From Bartonella vinsonii subsp. arupensis OK-94-513 (GTDB lineage: Bacteria; Pseudomonadota; Alphaproteobacteria; Rhizobiales; Rhizobiaceae), in assembly GCF_000278235.1 (NCBI RefSeq), contig NZ_JH725037.1:1038467-1102466 (forward strand): 64,000 nucleotides of DNA. The letters run 5' to 3'. The notes beneath the pieces were generated by a model. That model was not told the origin of the DNA, ran no database searches, and worked only from the letters and a program-made list of their open reading frames with translations. A program made the position numbers and the translations under genes. Of the stretch, positions 58,000 through 64,000 are shown in pieces. Numbering within the stretch: position 1 is the stretch's first letter; each line of letters begins with the position of its first letter.

Positions 58000-59612
58000 A
58001 GAACATTTAACAAATGTCCTGCATTATATCGTGCAATGAGCATTCCATAGGATGCTCTCCATTGTCCACCAAGGCGGCTTTCCATATAGGCATTTGCCAC
58101 ATGCTCTATATCTGTAGAATGTAACGATGCAGCAGCTGCTGCATACGCTACTTGTTCCACAAAAAATCTTCCTGCTCCCTCATTTGCCGATGCCATCTCT
58201 ACAGCAGACTTAATAATTTCAATTGTCCGTGGACCCGCTGGTCCAATATCAACAGCAATTTTTTCTAACAATTTCTGAAATAATCCCGGTGCTTTTTTAG
58301 CAATGAGAATTGCATCCTTTACCAATTGATTAGCAGAATTATTTCTCACAATCCGTGCAGGGGCATTACACAACATTTGTGATAATGGATTGCCCTCTAT
58401 AAAGCTTTCGATACCAAGTTGTGCAATAATTTCGCCAATAATAGGTATAACTAATTGGCTTACGTGATAAGAAATAATAGGAGTCATAATCCGTGCAAAA
58501 GCTGCTTCAGAGCGATCATTTGCAGCATTGTCAAATGCGCGTGCTAAACGTAGAACTAATGCTTGTGCCGCTGCAATATCCAGTGCAATATCTGCAAAAA
58601 TACGTTCTGTCAGTGGGGGCAAAGGCTGATCTGGCATTTTTTGCCGAAAAAAATCTATACCAAATTGAAGTGCAGCCCGCAAAACACCTGCCGACACGAC
58701 AGATTGATCAAAACGCATCATCGTTTCGATATCCTTAATGACTTTAAGCCCTTCTCCAACATTTCCCAAAAGCCAACCATAACAGCCCTGAAAATCAACA
58801 ACACCTTCTGGCGTTAGAGATTCTCCAGAACGCTGCAGCAAATGACGAATGGATATAACACCATTTAATGTACCATTTTCTTGCATACGTGGAACTAAAA
58901 AGCAGCTTAAATGGCCATCTAATTCTGCACTAACAAGATATCCATCAACTATAGGATTAATAACATTGGTTTTTGAAATATTTAAACGATACAGATCACG
59001 TCCAACTTTTTCATCAAAAGAAATTTTTTTAACAGTTGGGAAATTAAAAGAATATTTTTCACGTTGTTCAACATCATCAAAAGCATAGGTAAGTGAAGCC
59101 GCTTTTTTACTACTAATAGGCTTGGACGATAGATCATATTGGCGTGATAAGAGAACATTTTGCCATTTTCCGAAGAGCTCAACATCACTAATTAAAACTG
59201 CTATAGCCGCACTTGTTATAATAACTTCATTCAAATGCCCTGTTTCTAAACTAGCTGATAAAGCCAAACGAATAGCACGCGCTTGATAGCGTACCCCATT
59301 TTCTGAGGTGGTATTTTCCCAAAGTGAAGTAACCAAACCAGCTTGTCTAGAGTATTGTTGAAGAGCTTGATAAGAAGAATGTATCTCTAACTTTTCTGTT
59401 GGCTGCCCCCACTCATCATTATAGTGCAATACTGGTCGATAACGATTCGCTAAAGAAGAAAGCTCCCATGCTTCACGACTTGCTACAAAATCTCCTATTT
59501 CTTCAAAACTTGCTAATAAAAACTTAGGTAAAGTAGAAGCAACACGAAACATAAGCGTATCACTGAGAAACGCATTTTTTTTGCGGACATTTTGCGCAGA
59601 CACAGTACTCAT
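57984..59612 (-). CDS. AidB-like acyl-CoA dehydrogenase
   Basis: The 542-residue protein matches the AidB branch of the acyl-CoA dehydrogenase family, longer than metabolic members (about 385). It has an N-terminal AidB-specific segment ([20 protein letters not shown]), the FAD-binding middle part and helical C-terminal domain, including [23 protein letters not shown]. In E. coli, AidB is an adaptive-response flavoprotein that binds DNA. No ada gene or Ada box was seen nearby, so an alkylation role is only suggested by family. It overlaps ruvX tail to tail by 16 nt. Confidence 0.9.
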   Translation of the reverse strand: MSTVSAQNVRKKNAFLSDTLMFRVASTLPKFLLASFEEIGDFVASREAWELSSLANRYRPVLHYNDEWGQPTEKLEIHSSYQALQQYSRQAGLVTSLWENTTSENGVRYQARAIRLALSASLETGHLNEVIITSAAIAVLISDVELFGKWQNVLLSRQYDLSSKPISSKKAASLTYAFDDVEQREKYSFNFPTVKKISFDEKVGRDLYRLNISKTNVINPIVDGYLVSAELDGHLSCFLVPRMQENGTLNGVISIRHLLQRSGESLTPEGVVDFQGCYGWLLGNVGEGLKVIKDIETMMRFDQSVVSAGVLRAALQFGIDFFRQKMPDQPLPPLTERIFADIALDIAAAQALVLRLARAFDNAANDRSEAAFARIMTPIISYHVSQLVIPIIGEIIAQLGIESFIEGNPLSQMLCNAPARIVRNNSANQLVKDAILIAKKAPGLFQKLLEKIAVDIGPAGPRTIEIIKSAVEMASANEGAGRFFVEQVAYAAAAASLHSTDIEHVANAYMESRLGGQWRASYGMLIARYNAGHLLNVLYPSI

Positions 59613-59739
59613 AGGTATATTCCTATATTCAAATCATTCACATCATAGACTATTTGTCGTTTTGCAGTTAAAAAACATTTACTATATTCAAACAAAAATG
59701 CTTGTTTAATTTGTTTAGAGAGAGATAGAAAAGAATGCT

Positions 59740-60705
59740 ATGACTCAAAATACTTTTTTTCCCCTTTTCCCCCACCAACATCTTTTAGGCATTAAAGGTT
59801 TGCGTGCGCAAGACCTTACTACATTGCTTGATCGTGCAAATGCAAATGTTAACCTCTCTCAAAAAATTGATAAAACAAAATCTATATTATATGGGCGTAC
59901 TCAAATTAATCTTTTCTTTGAAGCCTCCACGCGCACACAATCCTCTTTCGAATTAGCTGGCAAACGGCTAGGAGCAAACGTGATGAGTATGGCTATTGGC
60001 AACTCATCTGTAAAAAAAGGGGAAACATTGATTGATACAGCCACAACCCTCAATGCGATGAAACCAGATATACTCGTCATTCGCCATAGTTGTGCTGGAG
60101 CAACTGCTTTGTTAGCACAAAAAGTGGATTGTTGTGTCATTAATGCTGGTGATGGAGCCCACGAACATCCTACACAAGCTTTATTAGATGCTCTTACTAT
60201 TAAAAGAACAAAAGGCCGCATTGAAGGATTAACTGTTGCAATTTGCGGAGATATTTTGCATTCACGTGTTGCGCGTTCTAATATCCTCAGTCTCAATGCT
60301 TTGGGAGCTCGGGTTCGTGTCGTCGCACCTTCAACGCTCTTGCCTATAGGAATTGCCGATATGAGTGTTGAAGTTTTTAACACGATGAAAGAAGGTCTTA
60401 AAGGTGCTGATGTCATCATGATGTTACGCTTACAACATGAACGCATGACAGGTTCTTTTATTCCTTCTATTCGTGAATATTTTCATTATTTCGGCTTACA
60501 TAAAGAAAATTTGGCTTACGCCAAAAGTGATTGCATTGTTCTGCATCCTGGCCCAATAAATCGTGGTGTAGAAATTGCATCTGACATAGCAGATGGACCA
60601 CAAAGTATGATTCATACACAAGTAGAAATGGGAATCGCTGTGCGTATGGCTGTCATGGAGGCTTTATTGGATTCACGCCTTAAAGCAAATGGAGAAAAAA
60701 AATGA
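59740..60705 (+). CDS. pyrB: aspartate carbamoyltransferase catalytic subunit
   Basis: PyrB joins carbamoyl phosphate and aspartate, the committing step of pyrimidine synthesis. The 321-residue protein has the carbamoyl phosphate loop [16 protein letters not shown], the [11 protein letters not shown] segment and the aspartate-site motif MLRLQHERM. The C-terminal [12 protein letters not shown] is also intact. No pyrI is present. Its end overlaps the downstream dihydroorotase homologue by 4 nt, which fits a PyrB-PyrC' complex. Confidence 0.97.
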   Translation: MTQNTFFPLFPHQHLLGIKGLRAQDLTTLLDRANANVNLSQKIDKTKSILYGRTQINLFFEASTRTQSSFELAGKRLGANVMSMAIGNSSVKKGETLIDTATTLNAMKPDILVIRHSCAGATALLAQKVDCCVINAGDGAHEHPTQALLDALTIKRTKGRIEGLTVAICGDILHSRVARSNILSLNALGARVRVVAPSTLLPIGIADMSVEVFNTMKEGLKGADVIMMLRLQHERMTGSFIPSIREYFHYFGLHKENLAYAKSDCIVLHPGPINRGVEIASDIADGPQSMIHTQVEMGIAVRMAVMEALLDSRLKANGEKK

Positions 60706-62006
60706 CAAAGCCAATTGTTTTTCAAAATGCCCGTATTATTGACCCTTCACGTACAATCGATGAAATTGGCACTGTTATTGTTGAAAACGGACTGATTACA
60801 GCTGCTGGAAAAGAAGCTTTGAATCAAGGAGTTCCCGAGGGAGCAGAAATTATTAATGCTCAAAACAAAACAATTCTACCCGGACTTGTTGATGCGCGTG
60901 TTTTTGTCGGAGAACCAGGAAATGAACGTCGTGAAACAATTGCGTCGGCAAGCCAATCAGCAGCGGCAGGTGGTATTACGTCTTTCCTTATGATGCCAGA
61001 TACACATCCAATTATCGATAATGTAGCGCTGGTTAAATTCATTAAACATACAGCACAAGAAATGTCATCGGTTAATATTCATCCCGTTGCAGCGATCACT
61101 CAAGGTTTTCAGGGACAAGAAATAACCGAATTTGGCCTGCTAAAAGATGCAGGGGCAGTTGCCTTTTGTGAAGGAAAAAAAACACTCCAAAATTCATCTG
61201 TTATGCGGCGTGCAATGACGTATGCACGTGACTTCGATGTTATATTGATGCACGAAACACAAGATAAGGATCTCTCAGAACAAGGCGTTATCAATGAAGG
61301 ACTTCTAGCAAGCTGGCTCGGTCTTTCTGGAATCCCTCGTGAAGCAGAAGTCATCCCACTTGAAAGAGATTTATACTTAGCCGCATTAACACAAACACGC
61401 TATCATGCAGCGCAAATATCGACAGCTCTCTCTGTTGATGCTCTTCGCTTAGGAAAACAACGAAGTGAGAAAATTTCAGCCGGTGTATCCATTCATCACT
61501 TGTCTCTTAATGAAAATGATATTGGTGAATATCATACCTCTTTCCGTTTTATGCCTCCATTGCGTACAGAAGAAGATCGTAGAGCAATGATTGAAGCAAT
61601 AAAAGATGGGACAGTGGATATTATTGTCTCTTCCCATGATCCTCAGAGTCCTGACACAAAACATTTACCATTTAATGAGGCAGCTGCTGGCGCCATTGGT
61701 ATGGAAATCTTATTGAGTGCTGCTTTACGCCTTTATCATGATGAAAGTATCTCTCTTTTACGACTCACTGAACTTTTGTCAACGGCACCAGCAAAACTCT
61801 TTGGCCTCAATGCAGGAACACTCAAAAAAGGTGCTTATGCAGATCTCATTTTGCTTGATCTGCATGAACCATGGGTAGTTTCTACAGAAAAGTTGTATTC
61901 ACGTTCAAAAAATACACCTTTTGAAAATGCACATTTCCAAGGACGTGTTCTTGAAACATTTGTTAAAGGGCAATCAATTTTTAAAGTCGATCAACAAAAG
62001 AAATGA
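60702..62006 (+). CDS. pyrC: dihydroorotase homologue, probably non-catalytic (PyrX/PyrC' type)
   Basis: The 434-residue protein has the amidohydrolase fold of type I dihydroorotase. The metal motif normally DxHxHxR is here D64-A-R-V-F-V-G70, so both histidines and the arginine are lost. The catalytic TDHAPH loop reads SSHDPQ at about 310-315, losing the aspartate. Similar non-catalytic homologues beside pyrB (PyrX in Pseudomonas) support assembly of aspartate carbamoyltransferase. An active PyrC elsewhere would be needed. It overlaps pyrB and plsY by 4 nt each. Confidence 0.9.
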   Translation: MTKPIVFQNARIIDPSRTIDEIGTVIVENGLITAAGKEALNQGVPEGAEIINAQNKTILPGLVDARVFVGEPGNERRETIASASQSAAAGGITSFLMMPDTHPIIDNVALVKFIKHTAQEMSSVNIHPVAAITQGFQGQEITEFGLLKDAGAVAFCEGKKTLQNSSVMRRAMTYARDFDVILMHETQDKDLSEQGVINEGLLASWLGLSGIPREAEVIPLERDLYLAALTQTRYHAAQISTALSVDALRLGKQRSEKISAGVSIHHLSLNENDIGEYHTSFRFMPPLRTEEDRRAMIEAIKDGTVDIIVSSHDPQSPDTKHLPFNEAAAGAIGMEILLSAALRLYHDESISLLRLTELLSTAPAKLFGLNAGTLKKGAYADLILLDLHEPWVVSTEKLYSRSKNTPFENAHFQGRVLETFVKGQSIFKVDQQKK

Positions 62007-62650
62007 GATTTTTCATGAATGAAGGTGAAATATTTTTTCAATTTTGTACATGGTTTGTTTTTCTGTTGTCTTATCTGATTGGTTCTATCCCGTTTGGTCT
62101 ACTTTTTACGCGTTTGGCTAAACTTGGCGATATAAGAACTATTGGTTCTGGAAATATTGGAGCTACAAATGTTTTACGCACAGGGAATAAAAAAGTTGCA
62201 GCCTTCACACTTACTTGCGATATATTGAAGGGAACTATTGTTGTTCTTGTAATAAAATTTTTAAGTAATCCAATAGAAAAGAGTGTTGTTGTTTCACTGG
62301 TTGGTTTTTTTGCCTTCTTGGGACATCTTTTTCCCATATGGCTTAAGTTTAAAGGTGGCAAAGGTGTTGCTACCTATCTGGGTATATGCTTAGGTATCTA
62401 CTGGCCAGCAGCTATTGTTTTCATTGTTGTATGGATGGCGATTTTTCTACTCACACGCTACTCTTCATTATCCGCACTCATTGCTGTAGTTATCACTCCA
62501 ATCTTTTTCTATTTTTTCTATCCTTATTCCTATGAGCATTGTATGCTGCTGTCTATGAGCATATTGGTGATTATAAAACATCACGCAAATGTCGGTAGAT
62601 TATTAATTGGGAAAGAAAGCAAGATTGGCACACAAAACGGGGATAAATAA
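62003..62650 (+). CDS. plsY: glycerol-3-phosphate acyltransferase PlsY
   Basis: PlsY moves the acyl group from acyl-phosphate (made by PlsX) to glycerol-3-phosphate in the inner membrane. The 215-residue protein has about six hydrophobic segments and the catalytic loops [15 protein letters not shown] and [17 protein letters not shown] 62003 overlaps the upstream stop by 4 nt; ATG 62015 is an alternative. It sits in the pyrB-pyrC-plsY-dprA order found in Rhizobiales. Confidence 0.96.
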   Translation: MRFFMNEGEIFFQFCTWFVFLLSYLIGSIPFGLLFTRLAKLGDIRTIGSGNIGATNVLRTGNKKVAAFTLTCDILKGTIVVLVIKFLSNPIEKSVVVSLVGFFAFLGHLFPIWLKFKGGKGVATYLGICLGIYWPAAIVFIVVWMAIFLLTRYSSLSALIAVVITPIFFYFFYPYSYEHCMLLSMSILVIIKHHANVGRLLIGKESKIGTQNGDK

Positions 62651-62657
62651 AGGAATC

Positions 62658-63842
62658 TTGCTCACGGATCGTCAACGACTAAATTGGTTACGGTTGTTGC
62701 GGAGTGAAAATATTGGAGCAGTGAGTTTTCGCAATCTCATTGATCATTATAAAACAGCAGAAAATGCTTTAGCTGCACTTCCTGAACTTAGTAGAAAAGG
62801 TGGACTTTCTGCATCTTCTCTTCGGATAACAACAATAGAAGATGCAGAAAAAGAAATGCAAGAAGCCGAAAGGTTAGGTATTCGCTTTATCGGTGTAGGA
62901 GAACCAGATTATCCAGTCTTTCTTAAAGTAATAGAAGCATCACCACCGCTTATTGCCATAAAAGGCAATGTATCAGCTTTTCAGACGCCTTCTGTTGGAA
63001 TTGTGGGATCTCGAAATGCCTCAGCGGCCGGTAAAAAACTTGCCTCTCAATTTGCTCATTTTCTTGGTGATGCTGGCTTTACAACAATTTCTGGACTCGC
63101 TCGTGGAATTGATAGCATCGTACATCAAGCAAGCTTATTAACAGGCACAATAGCGGTAATGGCTGGTGGAATTGATCACATCTATCCTCCGGAAAACAAA
63201 AAATTGTACGAGGATATTATTGCTAACGGTGGAGCTATCATCAGTGAAATGCCTATTGCTTGGAAACCGCGTGCTATCGATTTTCCAAGAAGAAACCGTA
63301 TTATTGCTGCTTTATCACTTGGACTTTTGGTTGTAGAAGCTGCCACACGATCAGGCTCCTTAATTACCGCACGTCAAGCGGCTGAAATGGGACGATTGAT
63401 CTTTGCCATTCCAGGCTCTCCACTTGATCCAAGATCTATTGGTACAAACAATCTTATCAAAGATGGCGCGTTACTCACCACACATCCTTCTGACATCATA
63501 GAAGCACTTACACCATTAACCCCAACTCCCACACATTCTCAACTCAATTTTTTTGAGGAATCAGCTTCTCTGCAATTCGAAAAGGAAAGTTTTCATTCAC
63601 CTGATGAAAAAGCCTACAGTCCCTCTCCACTTGGAGATGATGAAGAACGCACAGCTGTTCTCTCCGCCCTTTCAACAACTCCAATCGATTTAGACACACT
63701 CAGCACCCATTCAGGTGTTTCACTCCCAAATCTTTATCTCTTGCTGGTGGAGCTCGAGCTTGCTGGAAAGCTTATTCGACACTCTGGTGGTTATGTGTCA
63801 TTGGCGCATTCGGATCTTCTCCAAGAGCCTCAGCACTATTAA
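62658..63842 (+). CDS. dprA: DNA-processing protein DprA
   Basis: DprA protects incoming single-stranded DNA and loads RecA in natural transformation, and is widely kept in non-competent bacteria. The protein has an N-terminal SAM/HhH-like part and a Rossmann-like core with VGIVGSRNASAAG, ISGLARGIDSIVHQ, MAGGIDHIYPPEN and AIPGSP. A C-terminal winged-helix follows (about 340-394). I chose TTG 62658 since AAAGGA sits 5 nt upstream and the codon lies 7 nt after plsY; a TTG at 62607 would add 17 residues. The product has 394 residues. Confidence 0.93.
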   Translation: MLTDRQRLNWLRLLRSENIGAVSFRNLIDHYKTAENALAALPELSRKGGLSASSLRITTIEDAEKEMQEAERLGIRFIGVGEPDYPVFLKVIEASPPLIAIKGNVSAFQTPSVGIVGSRNASAAGKKLASQFAHFLGDAGFTTISGLARGIDSIVHQASLLTGTIAVMAGGIDHIYPPENKKLYEDIIANGGAIISEMPIAWKPRAIDFPRRNRIIAALSLGLLVVEAATRSGSLITARQAAEMGRLIFAIPGSPLDPRSIGTNNLIKDGALLTTHPSDIIEALTPLTPTPTHSQLNFFEESASLQFEKESFHSPDEKAYSPSPLGDDEERTAVLSALSTTPIDLDTLSTHSGVSLPNLYLLLVELELAGKLIRHSGGYVSLAHSDLLQEPQHY

Positions 63843-63978
63843 TAATGCTTTGACCTTCTTTGGCAACCATATCCAAAAGCAATGCTAAAAGTGGGCTATG
63901 CGCTTGACGCGCCATCTGATTCATTTGCTGTGACATATCTGTAATATATTGGATAACTTTTAAATGATTTATAAACAT
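63772..63978 (-). CDS. small conserved hypothetical protein
   Basis: The 68-residue frame begins MFINHLKVIQYITDMSQQMNQMARQ. The pattern (a helix with YITDMS, then MARxA, then LLALLLDMVAKEG) resembles a small rhizobial protein of unknown function. AAGGA lies about 10 nt before the ATG. The last 20 or so residues overlap the 3' end of dprA by 71 nt on the other strand. The C-terminal tail is unlike the rest, so the original stop may have been lost. Confidence 0.55.
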   Translation of the reverse strand: MFINHLKVIQYITDMSQQMNQMARQAHSPLLALLLDMVAKEGQSIINSAEALGEDPNAPMTHNHQSVE

Positions 63979-64000
63979 AATCTTCTATCCTTGAGTATTT

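Noticed and set aside
59901-60446. 181-codon minus-strand frame inside pyrB
   Set aside because: Antisense to an intact pyrB with all motifs.

Overview
The window is chromosomal DNA of an AT-rich alphaproteobacterium of the order Hyphomicrobiales (Rhizobiales). The genus Bartonella is the best fit. Three things point there: the low GC content with small, widely spaced housekeeping operons; an acpXL-fabF-fabF-adh-lpxXL cluster for the very-long-chain acyl group of rhizobial lipid A; and alphaproteobacterial gene orders (DUF177-plsX-fabH-ihfA-MerR, glyA-nrdR-ribD-ribE-ribH-nusB, hfq-hflX, pyrB-pyrC-plsY-dprA). Species cannot be read from the sequence alone.

Region 1 (1-3.2 kb) is a decayed accessory patch between tRNA-Ser(UGA) and tRNA-Leu(GAG). 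It holds an intact DinJ/RelB antitoxin with a clean palindromic operator, a truncated YafQ-like toxin, a small AlpA/excisionase-like protein, and a tyrosine integrase broken by two frameshifts and a stop codon. Region 2 (3.3-16.3 kb) is core metabolism: folE, an IscU-like scaffold, yidD, thrS, the fatty acid/phospholipid cluster (plsX, fabH) with ihfA and a MerR regulator, bamE, and the glyA-nrdR-riboflavin-nusB operon. Region 3 (16.5-22.5 kb) has argC, ctaA, a Wzz/ExoP-like protein with a degenerate kinase half, hflX and hfq.

Region 4 (22.8-36.8 kb) carries a 1524-residue membrane-anchored coiled-coil protein resembling the rhizobial growth-pole proteins GPR/RgsE, a malic enzyme with a phosphotransacetylase-like tail, the lipid A very-long-chain acyl operon, mazG and a SufA/IscA-type protein. 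Region 5 (36.8-38.8 kb) is mostly non-coding, with tRNA-Pro(GGG), tRNA-Lys(UUU) and a remnant of a Dam-type DNA methylase. Region 6 (38.8-50.3 kb) contains lexA, rimO, ttcA, rpsD, murI, a TrmJ-like methyltransferase, sfsA, map, radC and small conserved genes. Region 7 (50.6-64 kb) holds a complete branched-chain amino acid ABC transporter (livK-H-M-G-F), gatC-gatA, ruvX, an AidB-like acyl-CoA dehydrogenase, and pyrB-pyrC-plsY-dprA.

The points most worth a second look are residue-level. The first ketosynthase of the acpXL operon has lost its catalytic cysteine and histidines, so with the active second one it forms a ketosynthase/chain-length-factor-like pair; the dehydratase gene fabZXL is absent from the operon. 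LexA has Ala-Ser at the self-cleavage site in place of Ala-Gly. The dihydroorotase homologue next to pyrB has lost its metal-binding and catalytic residues. The ExoP-like protein has no usable P-loop. I found no CRISPR array, complete prophage or obviously new defence system.
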